64,000 bases of DNA from Noviherbaspirillum pedocola (GTDB lineage Bacteria; Pseudomonadota; Gammaproteobacteria; Burkholderiales; Burkholderiaceae_D), in assembly GCF_016632335.1 (NCBI RefSeq), contig NZ_JAEPBG010000009.1:1-64000 (forward strand), read 5' to 3'. The notes under the pieces were generated by a model. It ran no database searches and had not been told where the DNA came from. It saw only the letters and a program-made list of their open reading frames with translations. The stretch's first letter is position 1, and each line of letters starts with the position of its first letter. Positions 16,772-25,335 of the stretch are shown piece by piece. The position numbers and the translations under genes were made by a program.

Positions 16772-17230
16772 ATGAGAACAATCGGAATTCGGGTCGCCCC
16801 GCGCGCCGTCACCTTTGTAATTTACAACACCGAAGAGAATGAAATCGTTTCCGTAGACAGCATCAAGGTTCCAAAGGCTTTGGAAGTGCCGGATTCGCTT
16901 AAGTTCGTGCGGAATACACTTTTAGACGTAATTCGCGAGTATGGAGTAGAAAAGGCTGGGGTACGTATTACTGAAAGCAATTCGAGGACGATTTCGCATG
17001 AGCGTATTCAAATGGAGGGCGTAATTCAGGAGGCTTTTGCTAGCAGTCCCATTGCTGCTTATTACTGCGGAAGGATTGCCACAATTTCCAAGTATTTGGG
17101 ATTTTCATCCAAGGATTTTGGGAAATATGTTAGCGGAGAACTGGAGCTGGATTGTGTTGAAGATTGGAAGTCTCATAACAAAGAGGAACGTGAGGCGATT
17201 TTGACGGCGTTGGGAGCTGCTAATGCTTAG
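16772..17230 (+). CDS. Small protein of possible RNase H/RuvC-like fold, first gene of a kinase operon
   Basis: 152 residues from the ATG at 16772 with a purine-rich leader. A GTG at 16736 would add 12 residues. The pattern resembles RNase H-fold families such as DUF3010: an opening strand RTIGIRVAPRAVTFVIY, a second strand EIVSVDSIKVP, a long helix, AGVRITES with a Glu, and a helix RIQMEGVIQEAFAS. The usual first-strand acid is Arg here (GIRV), so catalysis is doubtful. The family call is inference from pattern only. It overlaps the kinase gene by eight bases. The coding region is AT-richer than its flanks, which suggests horizontal origin. Confidence 0.45.
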   Translation: MRTIGIRVAPRAVTFVIYNTEENEIVSVDSIKVPKALEVPDSLKFVRNTLLDVIREYGVEKAGVRITESNSRTISHERIQMEGVIQEAFASSPIAAYYCGRIATISKYLGFSSKDFGKYVSGELELDCVEDWKSHNKEEREAILTALGAANA

Positions 17231-18272
17231 ACCAATTGAGCGCGCCCATCTTTCGTTCGAGTTTGTTCGAAATATTGGTCAAGAGGGGAAAAATTCTGAG
17301 GTTTACCTCGCTCGCGACCATCAACTGAATGCTGATTTGGTGATTAAAAAAATCAGCAAAGGGTCTTTCGCTGACCCTGCAGCATATTTCGTCGAAGCTA
17401 GCATTCTTTATCAAAGTGAGCACGCGAACGTCGTTCCTGTTCATTACGCATGCCAGGATGAGGGGTTTATTTACATTGCGATGCCATTTTTCCCAAATGG
17501 GTCGCTGAAGTCATTAATGGATTCCCGGTTTTTGACTGTGCGGGAAATAGTTCGCTTCGCAATACAATTTTTGAGTGGATTGCATAACATTCACACCAAG
17601 GGTCTTATCCATTTCGACATAAAGCCTGACAATATATTGCTGTCGAAAAGGAAAGAGGCTCTTGTTTCTGATTTTGGACTTGCAAAGCAAATGGATTCGG
17701 AAGGCTTTGCAGAGCAGCCAATTTCATATACTAAGATATCTCCCCCGGAGCGCGTTGAAGGGGAGGGGGAATTCAGCATATTGCACGATATCTATCAGAC
17801 AGGTGTTACGCTTTATAGAATGTGCATTGGCGATAAGGAATTTTATCTACAGTGGAATTCTTTTTTTGAAAATGGGGTTTTTCGTCGCGACTTGTTTATG
17901 AGGGCGGTAAAGCAAGGACATTTCCCCGACCGGACGAAGTTTCCTGAGCAAATTCCGCAACGTCTGCGGGCTATTGTTAGGAAATGTATGGCTCCTGAGG
18001 AAGGGAATAGATATCAATCAGTACTTCAAATCACTAATGCGCTTGCAGAAATTGATGGGCCGGAACTGGATTGGCGTTACGAAGTTGCTGCGGATGGAAC
18101 CCGAAGGTGGTCGTGCGTATCAGATGGTAAAGAATGCTTTCTTGTTGTCGACCCTCAAGGGCGTTCAACTGCAAAGAAACAAAATAGAACCAATGCCTAC
18201 ACTAACATCAATGCCTTTTGTAAAGACGCAATAACACCTGATGACGTTCGAACTTTCATAGAGACGATGTGA
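17223..18272 (+). CDS. Hanks-type serine/threonine protein kinase
   Basis: 349 residues, cytoplasmic, without a membrane segment. The kinase motifs are complete: N-lobe lysine in LVIKKI (about 42), a Glu helix (EASILYQSEH), the catalytic loop HFDIKPDN (about 130-137), DFGLA (about 150) and the PPERVEGEGEF activation-segment end. The final 65 residues (LDWRYEVAADGTRRWSC onward to FCKDAITPDDVRTF) form a small unknown domain. Translational overlaps tie it to the genes before and after. Known bacterial defence kinases act by phosphorylating host proteins after phage entry, and a comparable role is inferred from location. Confidence 0.88.
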   Translation: MLRPIERAHLSFEFVRNIGQEGKNSEVYLARDHQLNADLVIKKISKGSFADPAAYFVEASILYQSEHANVVPVHYACQDEGFIYIAMPFFPNGSLKSLMDSRFLTVREIVRFAIQFLSGLHNIHTKGLIHFDIKPDNILLSKRKEALVSDFGLAKQMDSEGFAEQPISYTKISPPERVEGEGEFSILHDIYQTGVTLYRMCIGDKEFYLQWNSFFENGVFRRDLFMRAVKQGHFPDRTKFPEQIPQRLRAIVRKCMAPEEGNRYQSVLQITNALAEIDGPELDWRYEVAADGTRRWSCVSDGKECFLVVDPQGRSTAKKQNRTNAYTNINAFCKDAITPDDVRTFIETM

Positions 18273-18466
18273 TGCAAACCATCAAGAATGCCCGCCCTAA
18301 ACATTTGCTGAGGGAACATCTGACTGTCGCCCCAGTACGCCGGCGGGAATCTATGGCTAAGCGTACGGAAGAGGAAGTATCGGAGTGTCTTCGCCACGGT
18401 GACCCGCATGGGTACACTGACTGGGGATGGTCTCCTGATACTGCCAATGCACATAAGAAGAAATAG
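18272..18466 (+). CDS. Small basic protein, third gene of the kinase operon
   Basis: 64 residues starting at the ATG that overlaps the kinase stop (TGATG, 18270-18274). Rich in Lys, Arg and His: MQTIKNARPKHLLREHL at the start, then EEEVSECLRHGDPHGYTDWG and HKKK at the end. No known domain is recognised. The overlap and shared direction suggest it works with the kinase, as substrate, adaptor or inhibitor. Confidence 0.5.
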   Translation: MQTIKNARPKHLLREHLTVAPVRRRESMAKRTEEEVSECLRHGDPHGYTDWGWSPDTANAHKKK

Positions 18467-18921
18467 CTCGGCTCTTTGCTTCGTAGCGGGATAGCTATGA
18501 CTTTCCCGGATGAACGAACCCGAGCTATCCTCCTCGCCCGCAACTTCCTATGCGCGCTGTGCCTCTCATAAGACAGGCATCGCACAACATATTCAGTAAT
18601 AGACCGATGTCCTACTGAATATCATCCTGTCGCTAGCGACATAAGCTTGGTCATGTAGCGAGGGGAATTGAATTCGGCTGCAAAAAGCGGAATTTAATTG
18701 CCTGAGCTAGCCAAAAATTCGACCACATATGGCAATGAATTTGGTTTTTCTTAGGAATTCTTGGCAGTTTTTGCATTAAACGGCGAGGGCCTGACGCAAA
18801 TGAAACTATTCAGAAATTCCGAATAGTTCCTCGAGGGGGATGCCGCTCATGAGGGTTCCTAGGCGGCGCGCGCAGTTGCTGATATGATTTGTTGCTTATT
18901 TACAATCATTTTTGACGCTGC
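18467..18921. repeat. Intergenic region with two perfect inverted repeats
   Basis: No gene is visible. ATATTCAGTA (18589-18598) and TACTGAATAT (18613-18622) form 10-bp arms around 14 bases. It lacks a T-tract, so it is an operator or a weak terminator of the kinase operon. AACTATTC (18804-18811) and GAATAGTT (18821-18828) form 8-bp arms around 9 bases, about 95 bases before the metallopeptidase gene. That site could be an operator for it. Confidence 0.4.
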
Positions 18922-19749
18922 ATGAAATCCTTCTTGCTCCTCTGCCTTACGCTGGCCGTGCACGCTTTTGCGGCGGCCGGCGCCATCCCCACTGTTGAGC
19001 TCCTGTGGACGGGGAAGGCAGTTCCGTTCTACGGTAATGCGAGCGATGAAGAGCAGCAAAAAGTAATGGTAGCTGTCCGGAGTGACCATATGGCGGAGCG
19101 CATGGCTGCCATCGCCCAAGGCTTTCGACTCCGAAGCAACATCGCGGTCGGGTTCGCCTCTTGCGGTCAGCCTAACGCCGCTTTCATCCCACAAAAGCAA
19201 GTGCTGGTAATTTGTACTGAATTCCTCGAGTTAATTTTGCAGGAGGTGAAAGCGGACCAAAAACTGACATCCCGGCTCGACAAGACTCAGTTGGTCACTT
19301 GGATACGCGGTGTGATATGGGGCGTGTATTTTCACGAGCTGGCTCACGCACTTATCCACGTCAACGGGATTAATGTCACGGGACGGGAAGAGGATGTTGC
19401 TGACCAATTCTCGCTTTGGTATGCCGTAAATTATGTGGACCTCGCCAAGCAGCCGATTGTTACTCCGGTCGTTTGGTTTTGGAGGGCGCTGGCAAAAAGA
19501 CACGACATCGGCGAAATGTCCGATGACGCCTTGCGCAATATCCTGGCAAACGAACATGGCTTGGACGACCAGCGTACCTACAATGTCGCCTGTTGGGCGC
19601 TCGGAGCAAATCCGGAGCGCGGTAGTAAAACGGCGCAATTCGTGGGATTGCCGGAATTGAGGGCTGCACGCTGCCCAAGTGAATATGCCGCGTTGAACGC
19701 GGCAATGCGTAACCACTTCTTCAAATACATCAAGCCAAGACGAAATTAA
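18922..19749 (+). CDS. Exported DUF4344-type zinc metallopeptidase
   Basis: 275 residues with a signal peptide (MKSFLLLCLTLAVHAFAAAG). The zinc motif HELAH lies near residue 138 and the third-ligand region GREEDVADQF near 155, the arrangement of DUF4344 metallopeptidases. Two cysteines in FASCGQPNA and VICTEF may form a disulfide. Function of the family is unknown. It is convergent with the J-domain gene. No ribosome site is obvious. Confidence 0.72.
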   Translation: MKSFLLLCLTLAVHAFAAAGAIPTVELLWTGKAVPFYGNASDEEQQKVMVAVRSDHMAERMAAIAQGFRLRSNIAVGFASCGQPNAAFIPQKQVLVICTEFLELILQEVKADQKLTSRLDKTQLVTWIRGVIWGVYFHELAHALIHVNGINVTGREEDVADQFSLWYAVNYVDLAKQPIVTPVVWFWRALAKRHDIGEMSDDALRNILANEHGLDDQRTYNVACWALGANPERGSKTAQFVGLPELRAARCPSEYAALNAAMRNHFFKYIKPRRN

Positions 19750-19849
19750 GAAATGGCTTGGCTGAAATGCGGCGCGGCGCCGGCGAGCTCTAGGTTGTCT
19801 AAATTTAATATCGAACGGCAGCCGTCTCGGCACGCCAAAGCCAGCGGGC

Positions 19850-20458
19850 CTAGGGCGCACCCAGCCGAAATCGGCAGAGAACTGCGTATGCCGCGTTGAT
19901 GCGACGGGCTTCGGCTTGAAAATCTAGCCCCTGCTTGGGGCTCAACAAGGCAATCCGGTCCGGATGCGACTGCTGTACCAGCTGCCGGCGATTTTGCTCA
20001 ATGGCTTCCCATGTTGAGCTCGGAGTTGCCTTCAAGAGTTTGTACGCCTCATCTATGGTTATCGAGAGAGGAACTGTCGCGTCCTTATCAGCTGCTGCAT
20101 TTGCAGGACTGGCTGAACCGATAGAAGACTTCTGTGCGAACCCTGGACGCGACGATTTCGATTCAGCGGTAGTCGGCTCGGCCTTTTCTTGTTGAGATAA
20201 CCTTTCTGACTCACCCCACAAGTCAGGCTGCTTTGTGGGTACCGTCTTTGGAACATCGGCGGACCGAGCGGCCGCAGCACCGGAAGCTGGTGGTGCTTTC
20301 AAAGCCTTCTGAACTTTGCCCAGAAGAGCGACGGCGCTCGGAACTCGCCGGTGTTGCAATTCCTCTGCCAACTCTTTGAGCTTTTTGGCATCGGTCTTTG
20401 CTTCAGCAAACCGCTCCGTCAGCTGCGCTATCGTGTAATGCATTAAGGGGCGTGCCAT
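19850..20458 (-). CDS. J-domain protein at the end of the helicase-nuclease operon
   Basis: 202 residues. N-terminal helices (MHYTIAQLTERFAEAK...LAEELQHRR), a Ser/Ala/Lys-rich linker of about 70 residues, then a C-terminal J domain from about residue 133: TIDEAYKLLKATPSSTWEAI, QQSHPDRIALLSP with the essential HPD, and AEARRINAAYAVLCRF. J proteins stimulate Hsp70/DnaK. The start codon overlaps the helicase stop by one base (TAATG), so it is translated with the helicase and probably regulates or assembles it. Confidence 0.75.
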   Translation of the reverse strand: MARPLMHYTIAQLTERFAEAKTDAKKLKELAEELQHRRVPSAVALLGKVQKALKAPPASGAAAARSADVPKTVPTKQPDLWGESERLSQQEKAEPTTAESKSSRPGFAQKSSIGSASPANAAADKDATVPLSITIDEAYKLLKATPSSTWEAIEQNRRQLVQQSHPDRIALLSPKQGLDFQAEARRINAAYAVLCRFRLGAP

Positions 20459-23400
20459 TACTGAGCAACCTCCTGTTCTTCGTCAATCCCGTACGGGTCT
20501 ACCTCTTTGGCATGTACCCACACTGTACTGTCAACCGATTCCGCGCCAAGCGGCTCGATACCCAATCTACTGAGAGTCTGGAGCAGGTCCTGAAGCACTT
20601 CTTCCCTGCGACGTACAAAGCTGGATGCAAAACAGCGCCAGAATGTCCAGCCTGCTCGCTCCAGCACCCGTTGGCGCGCCATGTCATCCGACCATTGCTC
20701 TGGCCCGTGGAAGCGGTCGCCATCGCACTCGATGGCGAGACGGCGGCCTTCGTTTCCTTCCACTACAAAGTCGATGCGATACCCTCCGCATGGAACTTGC
20801 GGCTGGACTCGATACCCTCGCTTTACGAGTTCATCAAACATCTCAAGCTCAAAGCCTGACTCACATTTCTCCCGCAGCGATTGTATTTTTTGACTTTCTT
20901 GACGGAACGGTTGGCGGAAATGGCGAATGAGCCGAGAGTTCAGCGTGTCCTCTTTGAACGTCGTTTCTGTCACCGACCTAAACAGGTACATCCGGTCCCT
21001 GGCCCGGGACAAGGCGACATTGAATCGCTGGTACATATCGACCTTGTTTTGTGCTGCGCGGTCCCCAGGTGCCAACACCATGGATACCATCATGATGTCC
21101 CGTTCGCGCCCCTGGAATACTGGCGGTGGCCCAACCGCTATCTTCCGTGCCAGGACATCCGCAGGCAAAATCCGATTGCTCACCAGTTCCTGAATATGCG
21201 CAGCTTGTGCGGTGCCCAGCAACGTGACCACACCGATACTTCGCCCGTTGAACAGCTCATCAGCAAGGATTGCCTCGATTTCGCCAACTATAGCTTCGGC
21301 CTCGACAGGATTGACGTCTCCTTTGCGGAACCCTCCTTTAACAAACACATCGACCAATGGCGGGTCAAGGCGCTCATTTGCCTTCGGCAAACGTAAAGGC
21401 TTGATGTCGCCTTCATAAAACTCGCGATTGGAAAATTCGATGATGGCGGGCACACACCGGAAATGCTCTTTGAGCATTACCGAATTTCCAGCAAAGACTA
21501 CTCGTGCCAAGTCGTAGATAGACTTGTCCGGTGTCATTTGTGCACCGTGCGGTTGGTTTCCCAAGAATCGGTTGCTCAACTCCTTGATTTTCTCTTCAGC
21601 CGTGCCGACGGCGGAGGGAGAAACTTGTTTATGGTCGCCCACAACGAGGAGCTTTTTGCCACGCAGCAGAGCTGGCAGCGCCCAGATATCGGACTGAGAG
21701 GCTTCATCGACTACCACCAAGTCAAACAGCCCGACTTCCGCAGGAATGGTTTCCGAAACACGCCATTGTGGGAGTACCCAGCACGGGACGGCCTGATAGG
21801 CCCGAAGCATCGCGTCTCTTGCAGTTTTTCGATGGCGAATTGCGCGCACTCCGGTGCCAGAGCCCATCGCTTGGACGGCATTGAGGTACGCCTGCAAAGC
21901 TTGGCGCACACTATCCGGGGAGTTGTTGAAAACACCCAGCCATGTTTTCTCTGCAACGAGGTCTTGATACGTACGAGCCAAGGCGGTTGTTAATGTCTTT
22001 CTCTCTTCAAAAAGGCTCCGCAACCGCTGGTGCTCGTCAATTTTCTCGAGGAAGAGGGCTGCTTGACGCCAATTCCATGCCTCAAGCCACGTCACGGGCA
22101 CTAAAGGGTCATGGTCGCCGGCAGCAGGCTGGATACGGACACGAGACGCCCATTTGACGGCGCCTGCCGCGTCCAACTGCAGCGCAACACTTTGGATTTG
22201 AGCGAGCGACGGCAGCAGGGCGACTAACCTGGTCAACTCACTCTGTAAGGCTCCCCATGTGGTTTGTAGTACTGCCTCATCCGCTGAAATTCTACCTATC
22301 GACGATGCTAAGAAGCTTCTGATTTCGTCCGTAATGCCTCCCGAGCGCCCCTCTAGCTTCCGCAAGAGTTCCTGCATGCGATTCATCGCGTATGCAAGCC
22401 GGCCTTTGTCGGCATGTGCTTCCAAGCTCTCGGAGAGAACGTTCAAGAATGGTTCACCCTCGTCCCATATTCTGTCGGCTACCTGTTTGCCGAACACTTC
22501 AGAAAGTTGACCATGAAGCTTTGCATCGAACTCAAAGACAAGCCGTTGCATGTCCACGATATGGGTTTTTGCCGCGACGATAGCCTTAAAACCAGCATCA
22601 AAGGCATCGCTTGCAGGTTCTAGCCCGAACTCTCCAGACATCGAATTCCAACGGGCTAGCGCTTTCCGAGCATCTACGCGCCATTTGCAAAGACGTTGAG
22701 CAAACTCCCACTCGTCCGCGGATTTCGGAGCCATGCCTAGTACGGTCACTGTGCTGATAAGCTTCCTTGCCTCGCCCTTTCCGAATGGGAGGGAAAACGC
22801 ACTTTTTCCTGCGACAAGTCGAGTAAGCGCATCATTGAAATCATTGTTCAGCTCCGCGCCAGCAGGCAATTCGACGGCTTTTGATACAAGCTCCTTGCGG
22901 ATGCCTTCCAGGTTCTCGATATCAGTACAGACTTCATTCAACGCTTTCAATAAGGGGTCATCTGCTTTCATGTCCCCCAAGCGTTCCCCAAATGCGTTCA
23001 CCCATGCCTGGCGCGCGCTATCCAACTTGGCGAGAAGCGCTGTACGGTCTTCAATAAACTTGGCAAGAATCTGCACCTTTTCAAGCGTTTCAAGTCGCGC
23101 GTCGACAAGCGGAAGAATGCTCCCTTGCGAAACATTTGTTTCGATAGTGCGCGCTTTTACCAAGTCGCGATGCAATTCCAATAGGTTAGGCCATGCGGGG
23201 AAGTCGCCCGGCATTGGAAGCGAACAACCTAAGTAGCAAAGGTCGGCTCCAACTTTTATCCGAGCTTGACGTAAGACCGTAATGTCCGAATCGGTGAAGG
23301 GCAATTTCTGGTCTTGCATGGCCGGCGGCGCATCGTCAAACCATTCATGCTCTTCGGCCTGCTGCAGCACCGATTTCGCCATTTCTTCGGGTGATACGTC

Positions 23401-24933
23401 TTTACCCTGGAATGAGTAGTTCCGCATGTGCTTGGCCGCAAAGGCGGTAACCGTTTGGTTAACACCGGCAATTTTGGCATGGATGGTGTTAAGCTTTTCT
23501 TCAAGAGCCGTAATGGCGCTCTGCGCCCGCGCTGGATTCAGCGAAGCTACGCTTGATGCAATAGTTTGAATCGAGTGCTCGAATTGCTTCATGCCGTCCC
23601 GCTCATCAGAAAGTAGCGCGATGCTCAGTGGACGAATTCGTTCAGGGAGCTTCTCTTGCAGAACAGCTAAGGCAGACTCGCCTTTGGCCGTTACAAGAAC
23701 CCGTTTTCCTTGGGTGAGGTAGTGCGAGATGACATTCGCAATCGTATGCGTCTTGCCGGTGCCAGGAGGCCCCTGAACCACGACGCCATCGTTGCTTTCG
23801 AGCTTCTGGACAATGGAGACTTGCTCGTCGTTGTAGGGCATCGGGAAATACAGCTCGAAAGCTCCAGTCGGGCTATCGCTCGATGAAAGACCGCGGAATG
23901 GCTGCTCTGGCCGCACGCGAACCGTGGAGTCTCCGTGTTCGACAAAGCTCCGAATCACACCGGGAAGAGCTGGAGCTGCTTCGACACTCTTTTTCAAGCG
24001 ACGAATGTCTTCTAAGAAGATGTCCCCAGTCCGTTTGCGTCCGAATAGGACCCAAGTATTCGTAATCTTGAGCTGAGCGTCCGGCGTTGGCGGAGTAACA
24101 TCGTCAGAGCGCACCTCGTACGCGCCAGAAGGGTCCAAGTGGCCGACTGCGGCTTTCAGGACCCCTTCAAACGTAGACGCTTCGAACGGATTGACTCGGT
24201 GCGCACCGGTGGCCAAGGTGCTTTTCCAGAACGCCTCAAGCGGCCGGACACCGGGCAACTCCATCTCGGCGTAGCAATCGGCCTCAAGCCGGGGTTCAAC
24301 GTCCCTCGGCCTAATTTCGAGGTCAAAAGTCTTCTCGTTGAGCGTTATCTCGCAGGATTGCACCAGGAGCGGATGCTTGACCGCAGTTCCGAACCCTTCC
24401 TTTTTCCAAGCTGCGTAACCAATGCCCCACACGAGTTCTATGGGTGTTTCAGCGCCCTCCGAAGTAATGGCTTGCTGTAGGGCGAACAACTGGTTGTAGC
24501 GCGCGATAGCTTTCCGGCGCGGGCGTTCCGCAGCAGCCCAAGGCTCCCACTGGTATTCCACGTACCAGTCGAACAATTGCTTGATTTCAGGGTGCTCATT
24601 AAGCAGTTCCCGACTGACTTCCCGCTTACCGTCGTAAGCTACACACTCGGACTTCAACTCGGGAATCTTTTCGGGGCTTTTGGGCAGTGTGGTCCAAGGC
24701 CGAAGTTTGTCATCTAGGTCCGGTGCCGGAATTTCTTGAAGGCGTGGTACACGAAGCCAGACGTCGTCCCCCTCAGCCTGCAGGTTGAACTGGAGTTCCG
24801 GAAGCCCCTGGAGTTCGTGCTGATGCGCGACGAAGTACTCCGTCGGGACTGAAAAGCTGGGCTTGGTTTTGAGTTTTTCAACCTGCTCGATGTATGTCAG
24901 CAGGTCGAGAACGCGAGGAGATGCCTCGTTCAT
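20458..24933 (-). CDS. Large SF1 (Upf1/Dna2-like) helicase with C-terminal Vsr/DUF559-like nuclease domain
   Basis: 1491 residues. About 380 residues precede Walker A GPPGTGKTHT (near 388). A long insertion with coiled coil follows, then motif II VVDEASQSD (near 1074), VVGDHKQVSP, and C-terminal helicase motifs including QGRERDIMMVSMV and NVALSRARDRMYLF. From about 1360 a PD-(D/E)XK fold begins: SGFELEMFDELVKRGY, YRIDFVVEGNEG and LAIECDGDRFHG, with D and ExD catalytic residues, then RVLERAGWTFWRCF as in DUF559/Vsr-like enzymes. This layout resembles helicase-Vsr defence proteins such as Hhe (recalled, not searched). It overlaps the RHH gene by ATGA and the J-domain gene by TAATG. Confidence 0.85.
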   Translation of the reverse strand: MNEASPRVLDLLTYIEQVEKLKTKPSFSVPTEYFVAHQHELQGLPELQFNLQAEGDDVWLRVPRLQEIPAPDLDDKLRPWTTLPKSPEKIPELKSECVAYDGKREVSRELLNEHPEIKQLFDWYVEYQWEPWAAAERPRRKAIARYNQLFALQQAITSEGAETPIELVWGIGYAAWKKEGFGTAVKHPLLVQSCEITLNEKTFDLEIRPRDVEPRLEADCYAEMELPGVRPLEAFWKSTLATGAHRVNPFEASTFEGVLKAAVGHLDPSGAYEVRSDDVTPPTPDAQLKITNTWVLFGRKRTGDIFLEDIRRLKKSVEAAPALPGVIRSFVEHGDSTVRVRPEQPFRGLSSSDSPTGAFELYFPMPYNDEQVSIVQKLESNDGVVVQGPPGTGKTHTIANVISHYLTQGKRVLVTAKGESALAVLQEKLPERIRPLSIALLSDERDGMKQFEHSIQTIASSVASLNPARAQSAITALEEKLNTIHAKIAGVNQTVTAFAAKHMRNYSFQGKDVSPEEMAKSVLQQAEEHEWFDDAPPAMQDQKLPFTDSDITVLRQARIKVGADLCYLGCSLPMPGDFPAWPNLLELHRDLVKARTIETNVSQGSILPLVDARLETLEKVQILAKFIEDRTALLAKLDSARQAWVNAFGERLGDMKADDPLLKALNEVCTDIENLEGIRKELVSKAVELPAGAELNNDFNDALTRLVAGKSAFSLPFGKGEARKLISTVTVLGMAPKSADEWEFAQRLCKWRVDARKALARWNSMSGEFGLEPASDAFDAGFKAIVAAKTHIVDMQRLVFEFDAKLHGQLSEVFGKQVADRIWDEGEPFLNVLSESLEAHADKGRLAYAMNRMQELLRKLEGRSGGITDEIRSFLASSIGRISADEAVLQTTWGALQSELTRLVALLPSLAQIQSVALQLDAAGAVKWASRVRIQPAAGDHDPLVPVTWLEAWNWRQAALFLEKIDEHQRLRSLFEERKTLTTALARTYQDLVAEKTWLGVFNNSPDSVRQALQAYLNAVQAMGSGTGVRAIRHRKTARDAMLRAYQAVPCWVLPQWRVSETIPAEVGLFDLVVVDEASQSDIWALPALLRGKKLLVVGDHKQVSPSAVGTAEEKIKELSNRFLGNQPHGAQMTPDKSIYDLARVVFAGNSVMLKEHFRCVPAIIEFSNREFYEGDIKPLRLPKANERLDPPLVDVFVKGGFRKGDVNPVEAEAIVGEIEAILADELFNGRSIGVVTLLGTAQAAHIQELVSNRILPADVLARKIAVGPPPVFQGRERDIMMVSMVLAPGDRAAQNKVDMYQRFNVALSRARDRMYLFRSVTETTFKEDTLNSRLIRHFRQPFRQESQKIQSLREKCESGFELEMFDELVKRGYRVQPQVPCGGYRIDFVVEGNEGRRLAIECDGDRFHGPEQWSDDMARQRVLERAGWTFWRCFASSFVRRREEVLQDLLQTLSRLGIEPLGAESVDSTVWVHAKEVDPYGIDEEQEVAQ

Positions 24934-25136
24934 TCCTTTGCTCCCTTTTTGTTTTTTTCTGAGGCAGCTGCCGTACTAGATGCTTCGGTTAATCCTTGTT
25001 GGTCACAATAGGTAAATAACAGGGTTTCCAGCATATTTGTGAGGCTTCTATGTTCCCGTGCCGCTGCGGCCTCCAAAAGAACTTTGAATTTGGGCGAAAC
25101 CCGGAAACTTATCGAAACACTTTTTTCCGCAGCCAT
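24930..25136 (-). CDS. Ribbon-helix-helix protein, first gene of the helicase-nuclease operon
   Basis: 68 residues from the ATG at 25136 with GGAAAA upstream. A GTG at 25169 would add 11 residues. SVSISFRVSPKFKVLLEAAA gives the strand and first helix, and REHRSLTNMLETLLFTYCDQ the second, typical of Arc/MetJ/CopG folds. The tail is Lys/Glu-rich. The stop overlaps the helicase start (ATGA). The inverted repeat at 25151-25175 lies directly upstream, so autorepression is likely. Confidence 0.72.
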   Translation of the reverse strand: MAAEKSVSISFRVSPKFKVLLEAAAAREHRSLTNMLETLLFTYCDQQGLTEASSTAAASEKNKKGAKE

Positions 25137-25150
25137 TGTTTTCCATTTTT

Positions 25151-25175
25151 CTTGTATAGAAGAACACAATACAAG
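25151..25175. promoter_or_regulatory. Inverted-repeat operator before the RHH-helicase-J operon
   Basis: CTTGTAT at 25151-25157 and ATACAAG at 25169-25175 are perfect 7-bp arms around 11 bases, 15 bases upstream of the RHH start codon. The position suits repression by the RHH protein. Confidence 0.6.
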
Positions 25176-25199
25176 AAATTTGATGCTTGAAGAACAGAC

Positions 25200-25335
25200 T
25201 TACTTCCTATTCTTTGTTTGGTCGGCCACGGCCGCACCACCGAGATGGTCAAGCTGGTTCAGGGTGCTGGCGTTGACACCGAAAGCGATGCGATTCAGAA
25301 ACTGCAGGTCTTCGACACGGGTCGATGGCAACTGC
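25200..25335 (-). pseudogene. Short remnant resembling a DUF1800 protein N-terminal region
   Basis: On the minus strand a frame ending at the TAA at 25202-25200 encodes QLPSTRVEDLQFLNRIAFGV, then NASTLNQLDHLGGAAV. DUF1800 proteins carry a similar FLNRxTFG motif near their N-terminus. Only about 45 codons remain and no start is visible. A break left by recombination between the helicase operon and the next block is the likely origin. Confidence 0.35.
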
